NCBI GenBank assembly: GCA_021155045.1
Contig: JAJNQB010000014.1
Location: forward strand, 224,029-288,028
Direction of reading: 5' to 3'
From: Arcticibacter sp.
GTDB lineage: Bacteria > Bacteroidota > Bacteroidia > 2-12-FULL-35-15
Length of the DNA stretch: 64,000 bases
The position numbers were made by a program, and so were the translations under genes. Below the pieces are notes generated by a model. It ran no database searches, was not told where the DNA came from, and saw only the letters and a program-made list of their open reading frames with translations. This document shows, piece by piece, positions 41,465 to 50,391 of the stretch (positions are counted from its first letter, which is position 1; every line of letters starts with the position of its first letter).

Positions 41465-42226
41465 ATGCCACAAAACAATGCTATCAGTATTATTACCAAC
41501 AATGACTCTATTCAAAAAAAGTCATTATTTGATAGCCATTTATTACAACCAATAAACAATAAACCTATAATTCATTTTACAAATTACGATTACTTACCAG
41601 CCTTGTTGCTATTTGTTTCATTTGCTCTTTTTGTAATGTTATATGTTTACAATCGGAAAAGACTAAACCAAATTATTAAAGCTTTTTATTTTAACCGTGT
41701 GGCTAACCAATTAGCGCGAGAAGAAGTATCAATTACAAACAGAACAACAGTAATCTTATCCATTCTCTTTTTAACCAGTCTGAGTTTATTTATATATCAA
41801 TTAATCGATTTTTATCAGTACAAACTGCCATTTGATAAATTAAATTTAATCTGGATAATCCCCTCCGGTTTATTTTTATCCTACCTCATAAAAATGATAT
41901 CCATAAAAACAATGGGCTTTATCTTTAAAGTCCAAACCGAAGCCAGCAATTATATATTCACCCTTTTTTTGTTTATCAATGCTTTAGGATTATGCATTCT
42001 GCCTGTTGTTGTTGGAATTTACTTTGTGAAACAGGCTCCTGCCGAGCTATTTATATACATAGGCTGCTCCATTATTTTCTTGTTTCTTGGCACCCGAATA
42101 ATTAGAGGTTTTATTATTGGAGTAAATAGTGTAAGGATTTCCAATATATATTTATTTTTATATCTTTGCACGCTTGAAATATTACCCATTTTTATAGCTG
42201 TAAAAATTTTTTTACTTGGTAATTAG
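41465..42226 (+). CDS. DUF4271 family membrane protein
   Basis: The protein has 253 residues with about six hydrophobic helices from residue 42 to the end. The basic stretch FNRVANQLAREEVSITNR between helix one and two is typical of the family, which is restricted to Bacteroidota and usually precedes a uroporphyrinogen-III synthase-like gene, as here (44-bp gap). The function is unknown. It is an inner-membrane protein, perhaps linked to heme or envelope metabolism, which context suggests but does not prove. Confidence 0.88.
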   Translation: MPQNNAISIITNNDSIQKKSLFDSHLLQPINNKPIIHFTNYDYLPALLLFVSFALFVMLYVYNRKRLNQIIKAFYFNRVANQLAREEVSITNRTTVILSILFLTSLSLFIYQLIDFYQYKLPFDKLNLIWIIPSGLFLSYLIKMISIKTMGFIFKVQTEASNYIFTLFLFINALGLCILPVVVGIYFVKQAPAELFIYIGCSIIFLFLGTRIIRGFIIGVNSVRISNIYLFLYLCTLEILPIFIAVKIFLLGN

Positions 42227-42270
42227 TAAAGCGAAATAGTGATTTTGATTAAATTAAAATCTTTTTAAAC

Positions 42271-43023
42271 TTGAAAGTTAAAACATTATTGGTTTCTCAA
42301 CCAAAACCTGAAGGCGACAAATCGCCTTATTTTGATTTAGCTAAAAAATGCAATGTAAAAATTGATTTTCGCCCTTTTATAAAAGTAGAAGGTGTGCCAG
42401 CCCAAGATTTTCGAAAACAAAAAATTAATATTCTTGACCATACCGCAGTAGTAATGTCAAGCAGAAATGCTGTTGACCATTATTTTAGAATGTGTCAAGA
42501 GATGAGAGTTAGTGTGCCTGAAACAATGAAATATTTTTGTATTTCAGAATCTACAGCCTATTATCTTCAAAAATATGTTCTTTTCCGTAAACGTAAAATA
42601 TTTCATGGCAAACAAACCATGGATGATTTAATGGACGTGATAAAAAAACATAAACAAGAAAATTTTTTAGTTCCTTGTTCGGATATTGCAAAAGAAGAGA
42701 TAGCCGAGAAATTGGAAGCATTAAAAATAAAGCATACAAAAGCTATTATGTTTAGAACCGTTGCGAACAATCTAAAAGATTTAGCAAATGTAAATTATGA
42801 TGTGCTTGTGTTTTTTAGTCCTGCTGGTATCAAATCGTTATTCAAAAATTTTCCGAAATTCAAGCAAAATAAAACCCGTATTGCATGCTTTGGAAGTGCA
42901 ACAGCTGAAGCAATAAAAGCAGCAGGTTTAAAACTAGATATTCACGCACCAACCCCAAAAGCCCCTTCAATGACAATGGCATTGGAGCAATACATCATTG
43001 CAGCAAACAAAGCCGCAAAATAG
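42271..43023 (+). CDS. hemD: uroporphyrinogen-III synthase family protein
   Basis: The protein has 250 residues from a TTG start. It begins MKVKTLLVSQPKPEGDKSPY and has the two-domain HemD fold, with SSRNAVDHYF and a late FFSPAGIKSLFKNFPKF. HemD closes linear hydroxymethylbilane to uroporphyrinogen III in heme synthesis. No other ATG upstream gives a better fit; the next in-frame ATG would remove most of the first domain. Sequence conservation in the family is low, so the enzymatic role is probable rather than certain. Confidence 0.85.
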   Translation: MKVKTLLVSQPKPEGDKSPYFDLAKKCNVKIDFRPFIKVEGVPAQDFRKQKINILDHTAVVMSSRNAVDHYFRMCQEMRVSVPETMKYFCISESTAYYLQKYVLFRKRKIFHGKQTMDDLMDVIKKHKQENFLVPCSDIAKEEIAEKLEALKIKHTKAIMFRTVANNLKDLANVNYDVLVFFSPAGIKSLFKNFPKFKQNKTRIACFGSATAEAIKAAGLKLDIHAPTPKAPSMTMALEQYIIAANKAAK

Positions 43024-43106
43024 CATTACAGTATATCCTTCTTGTTTCTATATTCCATCACAATTTTATTGTGTGGGTCATTTATTAATTATAACTTTAT
43101 GCTTCA

Positions 43107-43481
43107 ATGCACACATTTACTAAGAAAGAACGACTTTGCAGCAAAGTATTGATTGATAAATTGGTTATAAATGGTTCTCATTTGAACAATTTTCCCTTCA
43201 AACTTTTTTGGATGCAGACTGAAAAAAGTGATTCTTCTGTAAAAATTGTAATCAGCGTTCCTAAAAGAAATTTTAAAAAAGCAGTTGATAGAAATAGATT
43301 AAAAAGACAAATAAAAGAAGCGTATCGTAAACATAAATTTGTGCTGTACGAACAACTAAAAGATAAAACAATCGTTATAATGATGATATATGTTTCAAAA
43401 GAAAAAGAAACGTACAAACAAATTGAATTAAAAACACTTGAAACTTTAAACAAATTAATCAGTACAATTAACAAAATTTGA
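43107..43481 (+). CDS. rnpA: ribonuclease P protein component
   Basis: The protein has 124 residues. It binds the RNase P RNA and helps cut the 5' leader of pre-tRNAs. The start HTFTKKERLCSKVLIDKL and the basic signature SVPKRNFKKAVDRNRLKRQIKEAYR are clear. Its stop TGA overlaps the TTG start of yidD by four bases (TTGA), so translation is coupled. rpmH and dnaA are not next to it, so the usual origin-proximal cluster is not seen. Confidence 0.95.
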   Translation: MHTFTKKERLCSKVLIDKLVINGSHLNNFPFKLFWMQTEKSDSSVKIVISVPKRNFKKAVDRNRLKRQIKEAYRKHKFVLYEQLKDKTIVIMMIYVSKEKETYKQIELKTLETLNKLISTINKI

Positions 43482-43708
43482 GAATAATTTTAGCACCATT
43501 AAATTATTTATTTTTAGGTTTGATAAAGTTTTATCAATACAGTATTTCGCCCTTGCTTGGTCCATCTTGCAGATTTCAACCAACTTGTTCGCAATACGGA
43601 ATAGAAGCATTAAAAAAATATGGCCCAATAAAAGGAATGTATTTAACCATTAAACGTTTTGTGCGTTGCCATCCTTGGGGTGGTCATGGACATGACCCAG
43701 TACCATAA
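43478..43708 (+). CDS. yidD: membrane protein insertion efficiency factor YidD
   Basis: The protein has 76 residues from a TTG start. The family signature GPSCRFQPTCSQYGIEALKKYGPIKG is followed by the RCHPWGGHGHDPVP end. YidD is thought to aid YidC in membrane protein insertion. It overlaps rnpA by 4 bases, a common gene pair. It is followed by the Cys-motif protein gene. Confidence 0.95.
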   Translation: MRIILAPLNYLFLGLIKFYQYSISPLLGPSCRFQPTCSQYGIEALKKYGPIKGMYLTIKRFVRCHPWGGHGHDPVP

Positions 43709-43718
43709 ATTTTTCAAC

Positions 43719-44252
43719 ATGGAAAATAAAGTAGCTATAAAAATGAAATTTACTTGTAATCAAAACTGGGATTCCATGAAAGTAACAAGTAATGGTAGGT
43801 ATTGTGACGTTTGTAAAAAAGAAGTACATAATTTTACCAACAAGTCAGTTACTGAAATTAATGCAATTAAATCAAGTTATGGCGAATTATGTGGTAGATT
43901 TAATGTTGAGCAAATTGAACCTGATTTAATTCCTATTGATTTTGCTTTCGCAAAAAAATTGAAATATGCAGCTGCTACCATAGCTACGTTCCTAGGCTTA
44001 GAACTAAACCAAGCAAAAGCACAAACAGTAAATGAAAACCCAACAGAATTAAATTCTGAAAACGGAACAATTACTACAAACGAAAATATTCAAAACGGAA
44101 AATGTGTTCAAATTATTAAAGAAGATGTAGAAGAAGAAATAGAGGAACAACCAAATCATTCCGTTACAAAAAAAAGACACAGGTATTATGTATCAAAAAG
44201 GTTCCCTTTTATTAAAAAAAGGAGATACAGAACGATGGGGGCAATGTTTTAA
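43719..44252 (+). CDS. Bacteroidota-specific Cys-motif protein with a transmembrane helix
   Basis: From the ATG at 43719 the protein has 177 residues; a longer frame from 43659 would read back through the end of yidD and is rejected. The N-terminal domain has C13, the pair C29 and C32 (GRYCDVCKKEVHNFT) and C58 (GELCGRFN), a likely zinc or redox site. This domain recurs in Bacteroidota envelope proteins but I know no function. A hydrophobic helix (about 83-105) is followed by a polar, acidic part and a very basic C-terminus (KKRHRYYVSKRFPFIKKRRYR). It lies between yidD and the CtpA-type protease gene, probably in one operon. Confidence 0.7.
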   Translation: MENKVAIKMKFTCNQNWDSMKVTSNGRYCDVCKKEVHNFTNKSVTEINAIKSSYGELCGRFNVEQIEPDLIPIDFAFAKKLKYAAATIATFLGLELNQAKAQTVNENPTELNSENGTITTNENIQNGKCVQIIKEDVEEEIEEQPNHSVTKKRHRYYVSKRFPFIKKRRYRTMGAMF

Positions 44253-44264
44253 TTTAAAAATATT

Positions 44265-45995
44265 ATGAAAAAAATAAAAAATATAATTATTGTTGTAACG
44301 ATAGTATTTACAACATTTTTAACCACAGGATTTGTTGATAGTTATTTCGAAGTGTCTAAAAACCTCGACATTTTTGCTACTCTTTTTCGTGAATTAAATA
44401 TTTACTATGTGGATGAAACCAACCCTGGCAAGTTAATGAAAACAGGCATTGATGCAATGCTTGAATCTTTAGACCCCTACACCAATTATATCCCTGAGTC
44501 TGAAATAGAAGATTACAGATATATGACTACAGGGCAATATGGTGGTATTGGAGCGCTTGTTCGCCAACAAGGAGATTATATTGTAATATCTGAACCGTAT
44601 GAAGGATTTCCTGCGCAAAAAGTCGATTTGCGTGCCGGTGATAAAATTTTAAAAGTGAATGATATTGATGTGAAAGGAAAAAACACAGAAGAAATGGGTA
44701 AAGTTTTGAAAGGACAACCCAATACTGTGGTAAAGCTGCTTGTTGAACGTGAAGGAGAAAAAAAGCCATTAGAAAAAGTTATTAGCAGAGAAGAAATAAA
44801 AATTAAAAGTGTTCCATACTTCGGAATGGTTGCAAACGATATTGGTTATATTAAACTAACAGGGTTTACAGAAAGCGCAGCAAACGAAGTTAAAAATGCA
44901 CTTAGCGAATTGAAAAAAAATCCATCGTTAAAGTCTATAGTATTTGATTTGAGAGGAAATCCAGGAGGTTTATTAAAAGAAGCCGTTGATATTGTAAATG
45001 TGTTTGTAGATAAAGGAACAGAAATAGTAAGCACAAGAGGAAAAGTAAAAGAATGGGATAAAAATCACAAAGCCGTTACAAATCCTATTGATACAAATAT
45101 TCCTATTGCTGTTTTAATTGACAGAGGTTCTGCCTCTGCATCAGAAATTGTTTCTGGTTCATTACAAGATTTGGATAGAGCAATTGTAATAGGTCAGCGT
45201 TCTTACGGAAAAGGATTAGTTCAACAACCACGACCTTTAAGTTACAACTCACAACTTAAAGTTACTGTTGCAAAATACTATACTCCAAGCGGAAGATGCA
45301 TTCAAGCACTAGATTATACGCATAGAAATGAAGATGGCAGCGTAGATAAAGTTCCTGATTCACTAATAACAGCTTTCAAAACAAAAAATGGTAGAATTGT
45401 TTACGATGGTGGAGGAATTGCTCCTGATATTACTGTAGAACAAGCAAAATACAGCAATATCCTTACTAGCTTAATGCAAAAGAATTTAATTTTTGATTAT
45501 GCTACTAAATATAGAATAGCCCATCCTACTCTACCATCAGCAAAAGATTTTAAATTAACAGATGCTGAGTACGATGAGTTTGTGAGTTTTTTAAAAGATA
45601 AAAATTATGAATACAGCACCAAATCTGAAAAGAAGCTAGAAGAATTAAAAACAAGTGCTACTGAAGATAAAACCATTGATGCTTTAAGTGCTGATATTGA
45701 TGCTTTAAAAACAAAAATTGCTGAAACTAAAAAACAAGATTTAATGACTTACAAAATAGAAATAAAACAATTTATTGAAGAAGAAATTGCATCAAGGTAT
45801 TATTTCCAAAATGGAAGGCTAGAAGCATCTTTAAAAGATGATCCAGAATTAAAAATGGCAATTGAAACCTTAAATGATAATGCTAAATACTCAAAAATAT
45901 TAACCACTATAACAGCATCAGAAAAGCCTTTTAATAAGGATAAAGAAAAATCTAAAAATTTAAAAAATAGTAAAAACGGAGCTTCCGAAAATTAA
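44265..45995 (+). CDS. S41 family C-terminal processing peptidase (CtpA/Prc-like)
   Basis: The protein has 576 residues. A signal/anchor helix (1-24) places it in the periplasm. A PDZ domain (about 85-165, IGALVRQQGDYIVISEPYEG) precedes the protease core with DLRGNPGGLLKEAVD, the catalytic serine S291 in DRGSASASEI and lysine K316 in QRSYGKG, with the 25-residue spacing of the family. The C-terminus (about 420-576) is a helical extension. It cuts periplasmic proteins near their C-termini. It follows the Cys-motif protein gene by 12 bp. Confidence 0.95.
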   Translation: MKKIKNIIIVVTIVFTTFLTTGFVDSYFEVSKNLDIFATLFRELNIYYVDETNPGKLMKTGIDAMLESLDPYTNYIPESEIEDYRYMTTGQYGGIGALVRQQGDYIVISEPYEGFPAQKVDLRAGDKILKVNDIDVKGKNTEEMGKVLKGQPNTVVKLLVEREGEKKPLEKVISREEIKIKSVPYFGMVANDIGYIKLTGFTESAANEVKNALSELKKNPSLKSIVFDLRGNPGGLLKEAVDIVNVFVDKGTEIVSTRGKVKEWDKNHKAVTNPIDTNIPIAVLIDRGSASASEIVSGSLQDLDRAIVIGQRSYGKGLVQQPRPLSYNSQLKVTVAKYYTPSGRCIQALDYTHRNEDGSVDKVPDSLITAFKTKNGRIVYDGGGIAPDITVEQAKYSNILTSLMQKNLIFDYATKYRIAHPTLPSAKDFKLTDAEYDEFVSFLKDKNYEYSTKSEKKLEELKTSATEDKTIDALSADIDALKTKIAETKKQDLMTYKIEIKQFIEEEIASRYYFQNGRLEASLKDDPELKMAIETLNDNAKYSKILTTITASEKPFNKDKEKSKNLKNSKNGASEN

Positions 45996-46034
45996 ATACA
46001 ATTTATTTAACATTTTTGCGTTTCACTAAGTTGT

Positions 46035-47615
46035 ATGAAGCCACTTTTACCTCAAAAATTTCATAGCTATATTTATATTTTTGCTCTTATCATTTTGGTA
46101 ATAGGTATGCCTTTATCGAAATTTTTAATGAGTTTATCTCAATTTATTCTTTTTTTTAACTGGGTATTAGAAGGAAACCTGAAAAACAAAATCAGTTCGT
46201 TTTTCAAAAACAAACCTGCTTTAATTTTATCCTCTTTAATTCTTTTGCATTTTATTGGTATTATCTACAGCGTGGATTTTAAATATGCTATTGCTGATAT
46301 TCGCATAAAATCACCTTTAATTATTTTACCACTTATACTAAGCACAAGTACTGTTTTACAAAAAAAATATACCGATTTAATTTTAAATTTTTTTTTAGCA
46401 GCTAATATAACTGCTTCAATCATAAGCCTGTTTGTACTATTAGGATATACCAAACATCAAGTAGTTGATATTAGAGATGTGTCGATATTTATTTCTCATA
46501 TTCGTTTCGCATTACTAATTGTAATTTCAATATTTATTTGTGCTTATTTTATCTATGAGAATACATCTATTTATAAAAGAGTTGCCTACTTAACTCTTGC
46601 AGTATGGTTATTTGTGTTTTTAATAATAATGGAATCATTAAGCGGAATTGGAGCATTAGCATTTGGTTTTACTTCAGTAATCATTTATAAATTAATTCGT
46701 TCGAAAAAAATAATTATAAAATTAATTGGCATATCTGCAATCTTAGTTTTTGTTATAGGTTTTATTGTGCTTTTCTTCAATGTGAAAAATTATAATCCTG
46801 TTGCTCATTATCCAAAAGCATCCGAACTTGAACTAACAACAATAAATGGAAACCCTTACCAACACGATTTAAATGGTCCATTAAAAGAGAATGGAAATTA
46901 TACTTGGATTTATGTTTGCGACAAAGAGCTCAGAGCCGAATGGAATAAACGAAGCAAAATAAATTTTGACAGTTTAGATTTAAAACAAAATCCTTTGCGT
47001 TTTACACTTGTGAGATTTATGACCTCCAAGAATTTAAGAAAAGATTCTATCGGAGTTTTTAAATTATCTGGAGATGAAATTAAATCTATTGAACGAGGTG
47101 TTGCGAATGTAAACAATCAAAATATTTCAAATATTAAAGAACGAATTAATGAAACACTTTGGGAAATTAATCTGTACTTAACCACAGGAGAAGTAAATGG
47201 ACATAGCTTAACACAACGTTTTGAATATTGGAAAGCTGCATATCATATTATTAAAAATAATTATTTGATTGGTGTTGGAACCGGTGATGTAGAGATTGAA
47301 TTAAATAAAGAATACGAACGCATGCAATCGAAACTGGAAAAAGAAAACAGATTGCATGCACACAATCAATACATAAGCATTGCTCTTACATTTGGAATTG
47401 TTGGATTTATTTGGTTTATGATTACTTTGTTTTATCCCATTTTAAAATTAAAACAATACAACAACATGCTATACCTCGCTTTTTTTAGTGTTGTTCTTTT
47501 TTCTTTTTTAAATGAAGATACGTTAGAAACACAAGCAGGTGTTACATTTTATGCTTTTTTAAATTCATTTCTACTATTTGTAAAAAGTAAAACTACTACT
47601 ACTTTTTCAGAATAA
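46035..47615 (+). CDS. O-antigen ligase/polymerase family membrane protein
   Basis: The protein has 526 residues with about 10-12 hydrophobic helices and a large periplasmic loop (about 245-400). The conserved loop near the end with GHSLTQRFEYWKAAYHIIKN, GVGTGDVEIELNKEY and HAHNQYISIALTFGIVG fits the Wzy_C/WaaL family. It links or polymerises surface polysaccharide or lipid-linked glycans. It is followed by two convergent glycosyltransferase genes (17-base overlap with the first), which supports a polysaccharide role. Confidence 0.88.
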   Translation: MKPLLPQKFHSYIYIFALIILVIGMPLSKFLMSLSQFILFFNWVLEGNLKNKISSFFKNKPALILSSLILLHFIGIIYSVDFKYAIADIRIKSPLIILPLILSTSTVLQKKYTDLILNFFLAANITASIISLFVLLGYTKHQVVDIRDVSIFISHIRFALLIVISIFICAYFIYENTSIYKRVAYLTLAVWLFVFLIIMESLSGIGALAFGFTSVIIYKLIRSKKIIIKLIGISAILVFVIGFIVLFFNVKNYNPVAHYPKASELELTTINGNPYQHDLNGPLKENGNYTWIYVCDKELRAEWNKRSKINFDSLDLKQNPLRFTLVRFMTSKNLRKDSIGVFKLSGDEIKSIERGVANVNNQNISNIKERINETLWEINLYLTTGEVNGHSLTQRFEYWKAAYHIIKNNYLIGVGTGDVEIELNKEYERMQSKLEKENRLHAHNQYISIALTFGIVGFIWFMITLFYPILKLKQYNNMLYLAFFSVVLFSFLNEDTLETQAGVTFYAFLNSFLLFVKSKTTTTFSE

Positions 47616-48618
47616 TTTCAGCAACTTGTTGCGCTGTAATCTGATTAATACAAATACAACTTTGAGGATTTTTTCTACAATCACTACATGATTTATTAAT
47701 TACAAGCGCTTTTGCATTTTTACCAATTGGTTGCCAACGTGCAGGGTGCATGGGTTTAATAGGTGGATAAATTCCTATGGCACCAATTCCAAGAGAAGAT
47801 GCTATATGTAAAGGACCTGTACTTGCTGCAACTAAAAAGTCAGATTCATTAATAAATGAAATAAATTGAGGAAGTGATAATAAACCTGTAATATCAGAAA
47901 CGTGAGATGGTAGTTTTTGAATCCAATCTTTTAAAATCAATTTTTCTTTTTCGGTACCACTAATTAAAATGTTTACTTTTTCCTTAGGCAATAAACCTAT
48001 CAATGAATTAAAATTATCTAAACTCCATTCTCGTGCACTTGCATTTGATTTTGGATGCAAAATAACATTGATTTTATTTGAATCAATCAACTTTTCAAAT
48101 GTTGAGTCTAATTTTTCAAGTTTAGTAAAACCAATATATTGATGAATTTCATCTAAAGTAGGAATTTCATTAATTCCAATTGCTGATAGCAGTTTAATAT
48201 TCAATTGAGATTCGTGCAAGTCAGAATTTTTTCTACTAAGCTTTACAAGTTTGTTTACAGTAGTCCAATGGAATACTCTATTTGTAGTGCCAATTCTATT
48301 TTTAATTTTTGCTTTTTTTGCAAGCCTTGCTATTTGTTTGTTTGGGAAAACATGAATAATGGCATCGGCACCAAAAGACTGAAGCATTTGTACTGCTTCT
48401 TTTTTATTTTTTTTAAATAAAACATCTGCATTAATAAATTCATCAATATGTTCACACGAGTTTATTATTGCCTCCGTATAGGTTTTTCCAAGAAACGAAA
48501 TTTTGATATGAGGATATTTTTTTTTAATCATACCACACATCGGAAAAGTTAATAACACATCCCCAATTGCATCAGCACGACTGATAATGATTTTTTTTAT
48601 ATTGTTTGGTTCTACCAA
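47599..48618 (-). CDS. glycosyltransferase family 9 (heptosyltransferase-like)
   Basis: The protein has 339 residues. The GT9 start IISRADAIGDVLLTFPMCG and the C-terminal sugar-nucleotide part with VILHPKSNASAREWSLDNFN and VAASTGPLHIASSLGIGAIGIYPPIKPMHPARWQP are clear. Members add heptose or other sugars to LPS core in the cytosol. The C-terminal Cys residues (CSDCRKNPQSCICINQ) are frequent in the family. It lies 2 bp after the GT2 gene on the same strand. Confidence 0.93.
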   Translation of the reverse strand: MVEPNNIKKIIISRADAIGDVLLTFPMCGMIKKKYPHIKISFLGKTYTEAIINSCEHIDEFINADVLFKKNKKEAVQMLQSFGADAIIHVFPNKQIARLAKKAKIKNRIGTTNRVFHWTTVNKLVKLSRKNSDLHESQLNIKLLSAIGINEIPTLDEIHQYIGFTKLEKLDSTFEKLIDSNKINVILHPKSNASAREWSLDNFNSLIGLLPKEKVNILISGTEKEKLILKDWIQKLPSHVSDITGLLSLPQFISFINESDFLVAASTGPLHIASSLGIGAIGIYPPIKPMHPARWQPIGKNAKALVINKSCSDCRKNPQSCICINQITAQQVAEIILKK

Positions 48619-48620
48619 TT

Positions 48621-49367
48621 TTACGAATGTAAATTTTTTAATTTTTTATACTTTAGATAGGTAGCATACGCTGAAATTCTTGCAACAGTGAAGCCCGCCC
48701 CTCCATCCATAAACCCAAGCTTTAAAAAATAATCACGCACAAATTTTACAATCGGATTCAAATATAGTTGGCTGAACGAAGATTTTTTTCCTTGTTTAAA
48801 TAAATCGCTTGCGGCAATAGTAGTAAATTTTTCTGCTTGAATATAATGTTGCTCTCTTGTATAATAACTGTAATGTAAGCAATCGCCTTTTAAATGGTGA
48901 ATTTTTACGGGCTGTGAAAAATGTAATTCTTCATGAATTTCGCCAAGCCATTTTGTTGTTTTTTTATCAAACAACCTAATTTTTGTATCTGGGTACCACC
49001 CCCCATGTTTAATCCAACTTCCACAATAATTTGTGAGGCGATTAAATTTACACGTATTTATGGCTGTTTGTTGTTTGATTTCAAGGATTGATTTTTTTAG
49101 CTCTTCGGATAATGCTTCATCAGCATCAATGGAAAGAACCCAATCGTATTTGGCTTGTTCGTTAGCAAAATTTTTGGTTAAAGAATAGCCCTCCCATTTT
49201 TTTTGAATAAAATTCACACCAAATTTTTTACAGATTTCAGCAGTTGAGTCAGTCGAAAAAGAATCTACAACAACAATATCATCTGCAACATCTTTCACAG
49301 ATTGCAAACATCGTTCAATGTTTTTTTCTTCATTATATGTAATTATAACAACTGAAAGTTGAGGCAT
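48621..49367 (-). CDS. glycosyltransferase family 2 (WaaE/KdtX-like)
   Basis: From the ATG at 49367 the protein has 248 residues. The GT2 nucleotide-sugar site is intact: LSVVIITYNEEKNIERCLQS, VVVDSFSTDST, and SIDADEAL (DxD). Its closest known relatives are LPS core beta-1,4-glucosyltransferases. The upstream ATG at 49394 is rejected because a -7 box lies inside it. It heads a pair with the GT9 gene, 2 bp apart, for surface glycan synthesis. Confidence 0.92.
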   Translation of the reverse strand: MPQLSVVIITYNEEKNIERCLQSVKDVADDIVVVDSFSTDSTAEICKKFGVNFIQKKWEGYSLTKNFANEQAKYDWVLSIDADEALSEELKKSILEIKQQTAINTCKFNRLTNYCGSWIKHGGWYPDTKIRLFDKKTTKWLGEIHEELHFSQPVKIHHLKGDCLHYSYYTREQHYIQAEKFTTIAASDLFKQGKKSSFSQLYLNPIVKFVRDYFLKLGFMDGGAGFTVARISAYATYLKYKKLKNLHS

Positions 49368-49381
49368 TTTGTGTTTTTTGA

Positions 49382-49389
49382 CAAAAATA
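49382..49389 (-). promoter_or_regulatory. putative -7 box (TATTTTTG) of the GT2-GT9 operon
   Basis: TATTTTTG on the minus strand matches TAnnTTTG. It overlaps the frame starting at 49394 and lies 14 bases before the ATG at 49367, so the shorter start is the real one. Confidence 0.5.
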
Positions 49390-49466
49390 AGCATTTGAAA
49401 ACATATTTATTCAGTTAATTACAATTGGAATTAATAGCAATTTTATTTAAAATGACTTTTTTTATG

Positions 49467-49474
49467 TAGGTTTG
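49467..49474 (+). promoter_or_regulatory. putative -7 box (TAGGTTTG) of meaB, with a near-zero leader
   Basis: TAGGTTTG matches TAnnTTTG and lies 7 bases before the ATG at 49482. Confidence 0.5.
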
Positions 49475-49481
49475 TATTACA

Positions 49482-50390
49482 ATGGAAATGCACCAAACAT
49501 TGATAGAGCAACTTCATAAAGGCGACAAAAAAGCACTTGCCAGATGTATTACCATTGTTGAAAATGAATTAGATGGTTATGAAAACATTCTAACTTCTTT
49601 AAAAATTAATTCATCCATTCAAGTAATAGGCGTTACTGGCCCTCCGGGTGCTGGAAAAAGCACATTAATTAATTCTTTAATTAAAAATTTAACTGCTCAA
49701 GATAAAAAAATTGGCATTCTTGCTATAGACCCTACATCTCCTTTTAATTATGGTTCTTTGCTTGGTGATAGGTTAAGAATGGCAGAACATTTTAATAACG
49801 AAAATGTGTTTATCCGTTCTATTGCAACAAGAGGTTCTTTGGGTGGTTTATCTGCAAAGACAATTGAAATTACAGATATAATGCGTTCTTGCTATTTTGA
49901 TTATATCATTGTTGAAACAGTAGGGGTTGGACAAAGTGAAATTGAAATAGTAGGTTTAGCAGACACAACTGTTCTTGTTTTGGTTCCTGAGGCTGGCGAT
50001 GATGTACAAGCAATAAAGTCAGGCATTATGGAAATTGCCGATATTTTTGTTGTAAATAAAAGTGATAGAGATGGAGCAGATACGTTTATAAAAAATATTT
50101 CTGAATTGGTACATTCTAAACCTTTAAGCAATTGGAATATTCCAGTAATAAAAGCTATTGCAACAAAAAACGAAGGAGTAGAAAAATTAATTGAACAAAT
50201 AAATGAACATCATCTAAAAACAGAAAACAATAAACGAAGTTATTTACTTGCAGAAAAAGCTTACCGCTTGATTCAAAATCATAAAATGAAAATTTTTTCT
50301 AAACAAGAGTTAAAAACTGAAATAGAAAATCATTTAAACGATAAAGATTTTAATCTTTATCGTTTTGTACAAGAAAAATATTTGAAGTAG
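49482..50390 (+). CDS. meaB: methylmalonyl-CoA mutase-associated GTPase MeaB
   Basis: The protein has 302 residues. It is a G3E-type GTPase that protects and gates B12-loading of methylmalonyl-CoA mutase. The P-loop GPPGAGKSTLINSL is at about 53-66, then DPTSPFNYGSLLGDRLRM (switch), IVETVGVGQSEIEIVG (Walker B) and NKSD (guanine). The C-terminal dimerisation arm is present. The mutase genes are not in this window. It is convergent with fbp after one base. Confidence 0.95.
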   Translation: MEMHQTLIEQLHKGDKKALARCITIVENELDGYENILTSLKINSSIQVIGVTGPPGAGKSTLINSLIKNLTAQDKKIGILAIDPTSPFNYGSLLGDRLRMAEHFNNENVFIRSIATRGSLGGLSAKTIEITDIMRSCYFDYIIVETVGVGQSEIEIVGLADTTVLVLVPEAGDDVQAIKSGIMEIADIFVVNKSDRDGADTFIKNISELVHSKPLSNWNIPVIKAIATKNEGVEKLIEQINEHHLKTENNKRSYLLAEKAYRLIQNHKMKIFSKQELKTEIENHLNDKDFNLYRFVQEKYLK

Positions 50391-50391
50391 A

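Noticed and set aside
43659..43718. Longer N-terminus of the Cys-motif protein
   Set aside because: It would overlap yidD by about 50 bases; the ATG at 43719 fits the domain.
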